Origin: a virus | Reading direction: 5' to 3' (one strand) | Length of the DNA: 37,170 bases | Virus record (IMG/VR): IMGVR_UViG_3300027973_000108 | Coordinates: 1-37,170 of that record | Shown here: positions 8,330 through 15,644 of the stretch, piece after piece | Layout: each line of letters opens with the position of its first letter | Position numbering within the stretch: the first letter of the stretch is position 1 | The notes under the pieces: model-generated | Told to the model about the DNA's origin: nothing | Seen by the model: only the letters and a program-made list of their open reading frames with translations | Databases searched by the model: none | Position numbers and translations under genes: made by a program

Positions 8330-10765
8330 ATGACTGTATGGAATAAAACTGGGAGCTCTACCTGGACAAAAATCAATTCTATTTTTAATAAAACTGGATC
8401 TTCTTCTTGGACTGAAATTATTAGCGTGTGGGTTAAAACCGCATCTAACGCATGGACAAAAGTTTTTGCCAGAGTTTCTGTGCCAGCAAACACAGTGCCA
8501 CCAGCAATTAGCGGAAGCGCAAAGCTTTATGGCACACTAAGTGGAACGCTTGGAACTTGGACCGCACCTAATGGAACCAACTCTTATGCTAGACAATGGC
8601 AAAGCGCATCAAATAGTAATGGCGTAGAAGGAATATTTGGAACATCACAAACCTCTGGTCAGACCTCATCAACATACACAACAACCGACGCAGTAGACGG
8701 AAGGTGGGTTAGACTTAGAGTTACCGCAACAAATTTAAGCGGAGACTCAGTAGCATTTTCAGATTCAGTTTTAATAACAAAGTATGCACCAGTAGCCCTA
8801 ACGATACCAGTAATTAGTGGAGCTCCAGCTGTTAATTCAACATTAACAGCATTAACAACAGTTGGCACATATTGGAAAAATACAACAACAAATGCTGGTG
8901 ACACATCCCCAACTACATTTTCTTATAGATGGTACTGGGGAGATACAGGGGATAATATAGGGTCAGACGCTTCTACATATTTTGTATCGTCCACCGACAT
9001 AAATCATACAATAAGAGTAGACGTAACTGCTAAAAATACTGGTGGAGAAACTATGTCCACTAGTGCTCAAACAGCTACAGTAGGTCAACAAATAGGTATA
9101 TCAAATGTTACATTTACGGATTCAAATGGAAACAATGGATTTAACAATAGAGGAAATTTAGTAACAGCAACACCAACAAGACTATCATGGAAGGTTTCTG
9201 GGATAAACTCCTCAACAACATTTAGAGTAAGATATAGAGTATTAAATAATCAAACTGGAGCGTATTGGAATCCAGATACGCAGGCAGTTGCTGCAGCATC
9301 TGCAGCATGGATTGTTTATTCAGATGATTACTATGGTACTGGAAATATAAGTAATGTTGCCATATCGGGCTCGGATGCCTATCTGTATGATGTTTTCTCT
9401 ATCCCAGAAATATTTAATGGATCAACATATGGAGGTGGAATTTCAAGATGGACATGGGAATATGAATTAAGCGCTGTAATAGGTGGAACTAGATATTACT
9501 GGTCTTTTGGAGATACAGTTTCCACTAGCTTCTCATCTGACTGGTGGGATATTGACCCAACTTCTTTGGGCACTATTACCGCTACACCAACATCTGGAGG
9601 CCCAGGAACATCTGTAACTTTTTCAGGAACAATTGCTAGCTATCCTGCATCATTAAGCTCTTACCCATATGCATATAGAATTGTTTATGGTGATGGAAAT
9701 AATAGTGGTTGGCAGTATCCATCATATGGAGTATCTAATCCAACATATAGCTTTTCAAATACTTATAACTCGACAGGGTCATATACCGCTTATGTAGAAA
9801 CAATACCAAATTACTCATACAATACAGCATCAGTATCAATTCAAAATGTCTTAACAGCGCCATCTATTTATAATGTAACTGCTGGTGATTCTAGTGGACA
9901 ACCAGTGTCAGTTTACTTTACTGGAGGGTCTGGTCCTTTTTATCAAATGTACTGGACTACTGGAGTTGCACCAACATTCGCAGTGACACCAGATGCTTCT
10001 GGATCATCAAATCCATTAACTGATAATACTGGACCTACTTCCCCTAGCACTGCTTGGTATGCATATGTTAGATCCGTTGCTTCAGTTGGTGAAACAAGCG
10101 TGGGCCCTTCAGCATTAGCAAGCGCTTGGAGCGCTGGATATCAGTTTACTGTTACTCAAGCTCCAATTATTCCTACCATATCTGGACTTAACGCAACTTC
10201 AATAGGTACTACTAGTGCAACAATTTCTTGGTCTTCTACAAATCAATCGTCATACAGCATAAGCGGAGGCCCAACATTTTTAACTGGTACCACTTCTAAA
10301 TCAGTAGTTTTAGGTGGTTTATCTTCAAGTACTTTTTATTATATTACAGTAACGGTAACATCTAGTAGCGGTCACACAGCTCAGGCTAGCGTTGGGTTTA
10401 ATACAGCATCTTCTTTTGTTACTCCATCTATTTCTTTAAACACTAATCCACCATACTTCTTTAGATCTGGTTCAACATTTAACTGGGGATGGGACAACGC
10501 TTCTTGGAGTGGAAGTACTTCTGGAAACCCTAGCTACCCATGGAGAATTCGTTCTGGAAGCTCTGGTGGAACCATTATTGCCAGCGGAACTAGGTCATAT
10601 ACAACTTCAAATAGAAATATTAATGGTATTCCTTGGAACTATAGAATAGGAACAACAGACGGAGATACGCCCACAACCACCGCAGGTAGATGGGGAAGCT
10701 ATCAGGCAACAATATTGGGTACTAATGGACAGACATACTCAACATCGTACTCAGCAAGCGTATAA
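8330..10765 (+). CDS. Very large modular tail fibre (Ig-like, PKD-like, Fn3-like)
   Basis: 811 residues. In order: three 15-residue Trp repeats (residues 3-47), two Ig-like modules of the bacterial PxISG...W...TYT type (about 48-150 and 150-250), a less clear beta region, a PKD-like domain (about 420-510, with YRIVYGDG), an Fn3-like domain (about 610-695), and a C-terminal domain (about 700-811; NWGWDN, RSYTTSNRNI, GTNGQTYSTSYSASV) shared with the gene at 4476. Composition is Ser/Thr/Gly-rich with almost no Cys. The likely role is adhesion to the host envelope or its surface glycans. It is the last big structural gene before the small coiled-coil genes. Confidence 0.65.
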   Translation: MTVWNKTGSSTWTKINSIFNKTGSSSWTEIISVWVKTASNAWTKVFARVSVPANTVPPAISGSAKLYGTLSGTLGTWTAPNGTNSYARQWQSASNSNGVEGIFGTSQTSGQTSSTYTTTDAVDGRWVRLRVTATNLSGDSVAFSDSVLITKYAPVALTIPVISGAPAVNSTLTALTTVGTYWKNTTTNAGDTSPTTFSYRWYWGDTGDNIGSDASTYFVSSTDINHTIRVDVTAKNTGGETMSTSAQTATVGQQIGISNVTFTDSNGNNGFNNRGNLVTATPTRLSWKVSGINSSTTFRVRYRVLNNQTGAYWNPDTQAVAAASAAWIVYSDDYYGTGNISNVAISGSDAYLYDVFSIPEIFNGSTYGGGISRWTWEYELSAVIGGTRYYWSFGDTVSTSFSSDWWDIDPTSLGTITATPTSGGPGTSVTFSGTIASYPASLSSYPYAYRIVYGDGNNSGWQYPSYGVSNPTYSFSNTYNSTGSYTAYVETIPNYSYNTASVSIQNVLTAPSIYNVTAGDSSGQPVSVYFTGGSGPFYQMYWTTGVAPTFAVTPDASGSSNPLTDNTGPTSPSTAWYAYVRSVASVGETSVGPSALASAWSAGYQFTVTQAPIIPTISGLNATSIGTTSATISWSSTNQSSYSISGGPTFLTGTTSKSVVLGGLSSSTFYYITVTVTSSSGHTAQASVGFNTASSFVTPSISLNTNPPYFFRSGSTFNWGWDNASWSGSTSGNPSYPWRIRSGSSGGTIIASGTRSYTTSNRNINGIPWNYRIGTTDGDTPTTTAGRWGSYQATILGTNGQTYSTSYSASV
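8336..8470 (+). repeat. Three tandem 45-base (15-residue) Trp repeats at the start of the large fibre
   Basis: Three consecutive units of 15 residues align as V-W-N-K-T-G-S-S-T-W-T-K-I, I-F-N-K-T-G-S-S-S-W-T-E-I and V-W-V-K-T-A-S-N-A-W-T-K-V. Aromatic residues recur at positions 4, 19, 34 and Trp at 12, 27, 42. Such short Trp-containing repeats are common at the base of phage fibres. The DNA copies have diverged, so this is an old repeat. Confidence 0.8.
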
Positions 10766-10772
10766 AACTATC

Positions 10773-10800
10773 TTTACAAAATAACTAAAAATGATATAAT
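10773..10800 (+). promoter_or_regulatory. Sigma70-type promoter for the 73-residue gene
   Basis: TTTACA (10773-10778) and TATAAT (10795-10800) with a 16-base spacer, plus a TG two bases before the -10 (TGATATAAT). The predicted start near 10807 leaves a 20-base leader containing an AAGAAAGG ribosome-binding site before the ATG at 10827. Confidence 0.7.
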
Positions 10801-10826
10801 GGAACAAGTACAAGAAAGGTAAATTA

Positions 10827-11048
10827 ATGACAAGCCCTGATTTAAATAATGAACAAAAAATAGCAATAATTAATGCCCATATTATGGAATTAAAAGCCGA
10901 ACAATACAGTCACGAAATTAGAAAAGTAGAACTAGAAACAATATCAAGCACGGATAATGAAATTTATTCAAATATTGTTAGAATAATTGGAGACTATAAT
11001 TTACAAATTTCTACTCTAGAGTCTTTAAAATCTAACTTGCCAGCATGA
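10827..11048 (+). CDS. Small coiled-coil protein A (paralogue of the next gene)
   Basis: 73 residues, helical and charged, with heptad-like spacing and no Cys or membrane segment. The N-terminal half (LNNEQKIAIINAHIMELKAEQY) aligns with the next gene (LTKEEKAQIISSHIKNLNYTKY), so the two are tandem duplicates. Each has its own promoter. The role is unknown; position between fibres and other virion proteins suggests a fibre assembly helper or a minor virion component. The ATG is preceded by a reasonable AAGAAAGG site. Confidence 0.6.
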   Translation: MTSPDLNNEQKIAIINAHIMELKAEQYSHEIRKVELETISSTDNEIYSNIVRIIGDYNLQISTLESLKSNLPA

Positions 11049-11064
11049 ATTTAAATGCTATAAT
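11037..11064 (+). promoter_or_regulatory. Sigma70-type promoter for the 75-residue gene
   Basis: TTGCCA (11037-11042), a 16-base spacer and TGC-TATAAT (hexamer 11059-11064). The -35 overlaps the end of the upstream coding sequence. A strong AAAAGGAGG ribosome-binding site follows before the ATG at 11080. Confidence 0.75.
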
Positions 11065-11079
11065 ATAAAAGGAGGAAAA

Positions 11080-11307
11080 ATGACTATTAACTTAACAAAA
11101 GAAGAAAAGGCTCAGATTATATCTTCGCATATCAAAAATTTAAATTATACAAAATATAATTTAGAAATTGATATTATTCAGGAAAATGCTAGGTCCACCC
11201 CATCAGCAAGTGCATTAACTAATTTTAATACACAAATAGATGAGGTTGACGATCAAATAGCAGCACTTCAAACACAACTAACAGCAGTTAATGCTTTAAC
11301 GGAATAG
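11080..11307 (+). CDS. Small coiled-coil protein B (paralogue of the previous gene)
   Basis: 75 residues, with a strong GGAGG ribosome-binding site. The sequence is almost all helix: an N-terminal segment shared with protein A, a short Ser/Pro-rich break (STPSASA) and a second helix with heptads (IDEVDDQIAALQTQLTAVNAL). It likely forms a helical hairpin or a coiled-coil oligomer. A dedicated promoter and strong translation signal suggest that much protein is made. I do not recognise the family. Confidence 0.65.
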   Translation: MTINLTKEEKAQIISSHIKNLNYTKYNLEIDIIQENARSTPSASALTNFNTQIDEVDDQIAALQTQLTAVNALTE

Positions 11308-11314
11308 AGATAAA

Positions 11315-11494
11315 TTGGAAAAAGCAGAACTAGTAATAACAGCACTACAACAGCGTATAGGGGAAATTGTATCTAATTATGAAACTCAGATTGCAGTATT
11401 ACGTGCAGAAATTACTCAACTTATTGATGAAAAGCAGGAGCATGAAAAGTCTATTCAAGAGTACTCAGACTCACTTAGTAACCTCTCCAACTAA
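11315..11494 (+). CDS. 59-residue coiled-coil protein with TTG start, possibly frameshifted into the next frame
   Basis: A TTG at 11315, seven bases after the previous stop, opens a 59-codon frame ending at TAA 11492-11494. The product is a single long helix with heptad spacing (ALQQRIGEIVSNYETQIAVL, then RAEITQLIDEKQEHEKSI). It is the third coiled-coil gene in a row. The downstream gene lies in the +1 frame and overlaps by 53 bases. At 11474 the codon CTT is followed by A; a +1 slip there would join this coiled coil to the downstream domain. Whether it is a separate gene, a frameshifted N-terminus, or one gene broken by an indel cannot be decided here. Confidence 0.55.
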   Translation: MEKAELVITALQQRIGEIVSNYETQIAVLRAEITQLIDEKQEHEKSIQEYSDSLSNLSN

Positions 11495-11840
11495 TTTCCC
11501 TTCTGGGATTGCGGTTAAGACAGACAAGGCCACTTACTGGATTAAAGACAATAAGAGGTACAAGTTGATTTCTGATAGAGCTTCTAAGTCTTGGGCATTC
11601 ACAACAGTGAATGCAACAGAGGAATCTCTATCATTAATTAAGCTAGCTGGAAAGCTGGGGTTTAGGGATGGTGCCTTGATAAAAAACATAGCAGATGGTA
11701 GAATGTATTTAATATCTCAAAATAAAAAGAGGCATATTGTAGACCCAGACTCGTTTAACAAATACGGTTTAGATAGATCAAAAGCCATAGAGGTAAGCGA
11801 AGCGGAATCAAATGCTCATGATCTAGGAGAAAGCTTATAA
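11442..11840 (+). CDS. Virion-associated protein with a GxLIKxxxGxxYLIxxxKKRHI-type domain
   Basis: 132 residues from the ATG at 11442; a longer in-frame opening to 11367 would run far into the coiled-coil gene. The CAGGAG before this ATG sits only about 2 bases away, a poor spacing. The body has two related half-repeats: residues about 20-60 (YWIKDNKRYKLISD) and 75-130 (GALIKNIADGRMYLI, KKRHIVDPDSFNKYG, then VSEAESNAHDLGESL). This repeat occurs in bacterial surface proteins and phage tail-associated proteins, often beside hydrolases or fibres. It may be a cell-wall or virion binding module. It may form one protein with the coiled coil upstream. Confidence 0.5.
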   Translation: MKSLFKSTQTHLVTSPTNFPSGIAVKTDKATYWIKDNKRYKLISDRASKSWAFTTVNATEESLSLIKLAGKLGFRDGALIKNIADGRMYLISQNKKRHIVDPDSFNKYGLDRSKAIEVSEAESNAHDLGESL

Positions 11841-12274
11841 TGGCAGAGACATGGAAATCGGTAACTTTTAACGAAGGCGCCCCACTAGATCCTAATGATT
11901 TAAATCAATTACAAACTAATCTGACAAATGTATTTAACACATCAAAGTCATTACTAAATGCTACAAAAGATTCTAGTGGAACAAATAGGGTTGCCATAAT
12001 TGACTCAAATACAGAAACTGTACCATTAAGCGGTAAGGCAAACGTACCATCGGCTGCGTATGCAGTTACATTTAGCTCTTCTTTTAGCCCTGCTGTAGAT
12101 ATATCATTTACAGCTTCTGTGGGGGAGGCCTTAACTTCAAAAATGGGAACGGTCTCAGTTTCAGCAGTAGTATCACCAAATACATTAAACGGAAAAATAT
12201 ACGTAACAACTAGTCTTGCGTATGCTGGATCTATTAAAATTAACTGGATTGCAGCACAACTAAAAGACATCTAG
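11840..12274 (+). CDS. Putative virion protein (fibre-like, 144 residues)
   Basis: Starts in a TAATG overlap. The N-terminus (WKSVTFNEGAPLDPNDLNQL) is of a type often seen in small tail-fibre or head-fibre proteins: a short strand, then an Asp-Leu-Asn-containing helix. The rest is beta-rich with Ser/Thr/Val strands and ends in IKINWIAAQLKDI. No Cys and no enzyme motif. It closes the tail operon; a strong promoter follows immediately after its stop. Confidence 0.5.
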   Translation: MAETWKSVTFNEGAPLDPNDLNQLQTNLTNVFNTSKSLLNATKDSSGTNRVAIIDSNTETVPLSGKANVPSAAYAVTFSSSFSPAVDISFTASVGEALTSKMGTVSVSAVVSPNTLNGKIYVTTSLAYAGSIKINWIAAQLKDI

Positions 12275-12277
12275 TAA

Positions 12278-12305
12278 TTGACAGTATTTAACAATATGCT
12301 ACAAT
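12278..12305 (+). promoter_or_regulatory. Near-consensus sigma70 promoter at the start of the replication region
   Basis: A consensus -35 TTGACA (12278-12283), a 16-base spacer and an extended -10 TGC-TACAAT (hexamer 12300-12305). It lies 4 bases after the end of the tail operon and drives rightward into the metallophosphoesterase and replication genes. This is the best -35/-10 pair in the first half of the window, together with the one at 31981. Confidence 0.8.
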
Positions 12306-12318
12306 TTATGTAGCAAGT

Positions 12319-12343
12319 AAAGTCACGACAACGTGACTTTTTT
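12319..12343 (+). terminator. Rho-independent terminator-like hairpin directly after the promoter
   Basis: AAAGTCACG (12319-12327), loop ACAA, CGTGACTTT (12332-12340), with six T (12338-12343), of which the first three also close the stem. The perfect 9-bp stem and T tract fit an intrinsic terminator. It begins only about 8 bases after the predicted start of the promoter at 12278, so it could end tail-operon transcription, attenuate the new transcript, or cap its 5' end. Confidence 0.75.
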
Positions 12344-12360
12344 AATTTAAGGAATAATGA

Positions 12361-13176
12361 ATGTCTAACGACTTAAAATGGATGCTATCGTCAGATCAGC
12401 AGTTTCCGTATCAGGATGACAAAATGATCGAGCTTTGGTTTAAAGTAATGAAGTGGTTCAAGCCAGACGTGGTAGACTATTTAGGCGATACGGATGATCA
12501 AGCTTGCTATAGCAAGTACACCGAAGGCAAGCCAACTGAGTTTTTAAAGGCATATAAAAATGATGATGTAGTAAATGATTTAGAGTTAATGATGAAAGAT
12601 ATGAGAATTGAAGCAAGCGGTGCAAGAGAATTTTACACTAAGACAAGAAAGATGTTGCCAAAAGCTCAATTATTTTCTGCATTAGGAAATCATGACATTA
12701 GAATATTTGATTACCTTGGAAAAAAGATTCCAGAGTATGCAAAACACGTAACCCCAGAAGCTTTATGGAGCTTAGACTCATTGGGATACGATTATATTTA
12801 TTATGACAGCCTTCCTAAGAAAAGATTTGGAGACATTCACGTTCATCATGGACTGTCTATCTCTGCTACTGGAGCAGTGAGAAAAGACATGGAGGATATG
12901 CAAGTTTCTTTAATTAGAGGACACTCGCACAGAATTGCTTCTCATATGGTTACTTATGAGCTTAGAAATAATGGCAAAGGCGAAACTTTAAGAGGATATG
13001 AAATTGGTCACATGTGTGACGAAAAGGGTCCAGGCATGAAGTATACGCAGCACCATGATTGGCAAAAAGGATTTGCTATTGCTCATATTGAAAATGGAAA
13101 GTATCCACATGTTCAGATGATTCACGTATCTCCAAATTATACATGCATGGTCGATGGAAAGATTTTCAGCTTATAA
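12361..13176 (+). CDS. Calcineurin-like metallophosphoesterase
   Basis: 271 residues with the metallophosphoesterase motif series: SDQQ at about residue 10, GDTDD near 41, GNHD at 107-110, HVHHG near 160 and GHSH near 187. The first block has Asp-Gln-Gln instead of the usual Asp-x-His, a variation that may alter the metal site. The family hydrolyses phosphomono- or diesters with two metal ions; phage members are often linked to nucleic acid processing, but the substrate is not readable here. It follows a strong promoter and a hairpin, with a GGA ribosome-binding element before the ATG. It is the first gene of the replication operon. Confidence 0.8.
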   Translation: MSNDLKWMLSSDQQFPYQDDKMIELWFKVMKWFKPDVVDYLGDTDDQACYSKYTEGKPTEFLKAYKNDDVVNDLELMMKDMRIEASGAREFYTKTRKMLPKAQLFSALGNHDIRIFDYLGKKIPEYAKHVTPEALWSLDSLGYDYIYYDSLPKKRFGDIHVHHGLSISATGAVRKDMEDMQVSLIRGHSHRIASHMVTYELRNNGKGETLRGYEIGHMCDEKGPGMKYTQHHDWQKGFAIAHIENGKYPHVQMIHVSPNYTCMVDGKIFSL

Positions 13177-13361
13177 TGTGGTGCGCTAAATGTAATGGAA
13201 GAGTTTTTGTTGATAGAGTGTTTTCTCAAAAATTACATGTTGAGCTTTTCTGCATGCTCTGCGGAAAAAGATGGATGATAAACAAAGAGACAAGTAGGTT
13301 TGGTAGATGGCTAGAGGCAAAGGACAAGAATCTCGCAAAAAGTTTCTTTATTTCTTCTTAA
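13176..13361 (+). CDS. Small zinc-ribbon protein
   Basis: 61 residues from the ATG at 13176, which overlaps the previous stop as TAATG; an upstream in-frame ATG at 13143 lies inside the phosphoesterase gene. Two Cys pairs, CAKC near residue 3 and CMLC near residue 26, make a likely zinc ribbon, followed by a basic, aromatic C-terminus. Such proteins often bind nucleic acid or partner proteins; the target is unknown. It overlaps the next gene by 55 bases. Confidence 0.6.
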   Translation: MWCAKCNGRVFVDRVFSQKLHVELFCMLCGKRWMINKETSRFGRWLEAKDKNLAKSFFISS

Positions 13362-13786
13362 ATAATAAACTTCATAAGGTTATTAGATCATCTAGAGCAA
13401 AAGATGAATTAGTAGCTTGGTGTTATTTAGATAAAAAAAGAGTTCTTTATTCTTTTCATGATGCCGAAAAGAATATGGAAAAGGCATACACCATGAAGCA
13501 AGCGGGGGATATATTAGGCAGGCATAAGGTAACCATAGAAGAATATATTTTGCAGGGTAAGATTAGCCAGCCTCAAAGAATTTATCCAATAGGAAACCCA
13601 GAAAGTAAGTGGTATAAGTTTATGTTTAGTGAATCTAATATAGTTAAGATACACGAATACATATTAGAAGCGGGATACACTAAAAATGTTCCATCTAAAG
13701 CAGAGATAAGAGCACTTCTCAAAAACAACTTAATATTGTATACTAAGACAGAAGGCGGATATGTACCAGTCTGGAAGGCGGATTAG
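13307..13786 (+). CDS. DNA-binding protein with MerR/excisionase-like winged helix
   Basis: 159 residues. The basic N-terminus (MARGKGQESRKK) is followed by a helix-turn-helix segment near residues 62-85 (YTMKQAGDILGRHKVTIEEY) and then a wing-like strand and a further helix (SESNIVKIHEYI). This resembles the MerR-type winged helix used by excisionases and phage regulators. It could be a transcription regulator or an accessory replication protein. The start overlaps the zinc-ribbon gene by 55 bases, so the exact N-terminus is less certain. Confidence 0.6.
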   Translation: MARGKGQESRKKFLYFFLNNKLHKVIRSSRAKDELVAWCYLDKKRVLYSFHDAEKNMEKAYTMKQAGDILGRHKVTIEEYILQGKISQPQRIYPIGNPESKWYKFMFSESNIVKIHEYILEAGYTKNVPSKAEIRALLKNNLILYTKTEGGYVPVWKAD

Positions 13787-13896
13787 TGTCTAATAGATTT
13801 GTTGTATGTGAATTTTGTAGCAAGGAAATAGAAGTACGTTGGGGAATATTTGCAAGCGATACTATTCAAAGACATATGAGGGCGGAGCATAAGTAA
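13786..13896 (+). CDS. 36-residue C2H2-type zinc finger protein
   Basis: A GTG start overlaps the previous TAG by one base, and the stop overlaps the next ATG as TAATG, so it sits exactly between two coupled genes. The product has a CEFC pair at residues 8-11 and an HMRAEH pair near the end (His-x4-His), giving a compact C2H2-type finger. C2H2 fingers do occur in bacteria and phages and usually bind DNA. The precise overlaps at both ends and the conserved spacing of the metal ligands make this a convincing gene despite its size. Confidence 0.6.
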   Translation: MSNRFVVCEFCSKEIEVRWGIFASDTIQRHMRAEHK

Positions 13897-14102
13897 TGGC
13901 AGAAACAAGAGTAAAGATTGACCTTTCATTTACCAGAAACCTTGGTAATTTTGAAAGCATAAAGATAGGTATTGGCATTGAGGATGATGTTCGCACTGGG
14001 GAAAATGTTGACACAGCCACGGAACGTATATATAAATTTGTTGAAGATAAGCTAATTCAAAAAACGCAAGAAGTTGAGGAAGAGCTCAAGCGTGGCAAAT
14101 AG
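13896..14102 (+). CDS. Small acidic protein of unknown function
   Basis: 68 residues, starting in a TAATG overlap. The N-terminal half looks like two beta strands (VKIDLSFTRNLGNFESIKIG) and the C-terminal half is a charged helix (IYKFVEDKLIQKTQEVEEEL). The family is not recognised. Its setting, between zinc-finger genes and the helicase genes, suggests a replication or early regulatory accessory role. Confidence 0.5.
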   Translation: MAETRVKIDLSFTRNLGNFESIKIGIGIEDDVRTGENVDTATERIYKFVEDKLIQKTQEVEEELKRGK

Positions 14103-14409
14103 TAAAGAGACATATATTCTTTTAAGCATGTATCAAAATATGTATCAAGAAAAATATGGCAAGACTCCATTTCTTAATAAATATAGAGAAAAGTGGGCTA
14201 TGCAAGATGTCATTGATAGTGTAGGATATAGTCGTGCAAAAGAATTATTGGAATACTATTTTATGACTGGCAAGCATGGTCATCCAATTCAATTCTTCTT
14301 TTTTAACTTTGATAAAATTGATATAATGCAAAGAGAAATTGCAAAAGATAAGAAAAATAGAAAGGCTTTACAAGAAGCCACAAAGAGATTAGTTGAGGGT
14401 GAAGAGTGA
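14092..14409 (+). CDS. Small helical protein, candidate helicase loader
   Basis: 105 residues from the GTG at 14092, which has a GAGGAAG site upstream; an in-frame TTG at 14074 would add six residues. The protein is helical, with aromatic stretches (YILLSMYQNMYQEKYGKTPF; HPIQFFFFNFDKID) and a Lys/Glu-rich end. It immediately precedes the replicative helicase and its stop overlaps the helicase start (GTGA). Small helical proteins in this position are often helicase loaders, but no defining motif is visible, so that role is inferred from place alone. Confidence 0.5.
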   Translation: MANSKETYILLSMYQNMYQEKYGKTPFLNKYREKWAMQDVIDSVGYSRAKELLEYYFMTGKHGHPIQFFFFNFDKIDIMQREIAKDKKNRKALQEATKRLVEGEE

Positions 14410-15644
14410 ATACAGAGGCAACAGTAATATCAGCAGTTTGTAAAAATAAAGATATAAGCACATTACTTGCAGACAATGTTGATGATCTATTTACCTCTCA
14501 TAAAGATGTTTGGGATGGATTAAAGTCTTACTACTACAAATTTAAAGCAGTTCCAGAAATTGGAATCCTTCAAGAAAAGTTTAAGGACTTTGACCCAGAC
14601 ATAAATATTAAAGCTGAGACTGGTTACTATTTAGATAAATTAAAAAATGAATATTTATCTTCTAGGTTAAAATCAATTATGCTACAAGGAGGCGCAGCCC
14701 TCAAAGAGGATGCAGCATCTAGAGTATTATCAGAAATGCAAAGCAAGCTTGCTGGTCTTTCTAGATTTACAAATAACGTAAGAGATCTAGATGTAACAGA
14801 TTTAGATGCAGCAGAGCGACACTTCACATCAGTAAAAGATAGATCCGCAGCAATGGGCGGAAGTCCTGGAATTAAAACTGGATTTCAAGCAATTGATATG
14901 GCGTATCCAACTGGTATGGCACCAGGACATTTAATTGTTGCAATTGGTTGGCCAGGAAAGGGTAAGACATGGTTTACATCGTATCTTGCATGTAAGGCTT
15001 GGGAACAAGGATTTAAGCCAATGATTATTTCTCTAGAGATGTCACCAGAAAATATGCGTGACCGTATTTACACAATGCTAGGTTCTGGATTATTTAAAGC
15101 CAGCGATTTATCTAAGGGAGACATTAATATTGATGACTTTAAATCATGGGGTCAAAAAAAGTTTGAAGGTAAAAATAGTTTTGTTTTAGTCTCAAATGAA
15201 GGAGCTGGAGATGTGACCCCAGCGACCATTCAGGGTAAGATAGATCAACATAAGCCAGACTTAGTTATCTTAGACTACCATCAGCTATTTAACGACAATA
15301 AGCGATCTAACTCTGAAGTAGAAAGAAACAGAAACGTATCTCGTGAATTTAAGTTGTTGGCTGTTACAAACAACATACCAGTAATCGATATTACCGCAGC
15401 AACAGCTGACGACATATCTGATCAAGATAACCCACCAATGATGTCTCAGGTTGCTTGGTCAAAAGCAATTGAATACGATGCCGATATGGCCATGGCAGTA
15501 CACAGGCACCCAGGAACAAATTTAATTGAAATAGTTTCAAGAAAAAACCGCCATGGAAATGAGTTTGCATTTTATCTAGATTGGGATATCAACAGAGGTA
15601 TTATTAAAGAATTGTACGACTATGTACCAGCACAAACAAATTAA
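14406..15644 (+). CDS. dnaB: DnaB-like replicative DNA helicase
   Basis: 412 residues, GTG start within a GTGA overlap. An N-terminal helical domain (about 1-130) is followed by a RecA-type ATPase. Walker A is GWPGKGKTW at about residues 180-188, then the DnaB motif IISLEMSPENMRDRI, and Walker B is LVILDYHQLF near 284. The MAMAVHRHPG and SRKNRHG segments fit the C-terminal motifs. It unwinds DNA at the phage fork as a ring hexamer. Length is slightly below bacterial DnaB (about 450-470). Neighbours are the putative loader and the primase, as expected. Arg codons are often CGT here, unlike the AGA-rich genes around it. Confidence 0.9.
   Translation: MNTEATVISAVCKNKDISTLLADNVDDLFTSHKDVWDGLKSYYYKFKAVPEIGILQEKFKDFDPDINIKAETGYYLDKLKNEYLSSRLKSIMLQGGAALKEDAASRVLSEMQSKLAGLSRFTNNVRDLDVTDLDAAERHFTSVKDRSAAMGGSPGIKTGFQAIDMAYPTGMAPGHLIVAIGWPGKGKTWFTSYLACKAWEQGFKPMIISLEMSPENMRDRIYTMLGSGLFKASDLSKGDINIDDFKSWGQKKFEGKNSFVLVSNEGAGDVTPATIQGKIDQHKPDLVILDYHQLFNDNKRSNSEVERNRNVSREFKLLAVTNNIPVIDITAATADDISDQDNPPMMSQVAWSKAIEYDADMAMAVHRHPGTNLIEIVSRKNRHGNEFAFYLDWDINRGIIKELYDYVPAQTN

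Noticed and set aside
11905-12270. 121-codon open frame on the - strand
   Set aside because: Antisense to a well-placed + strand gene with coupled start; composition is the mirror of the sense codons.
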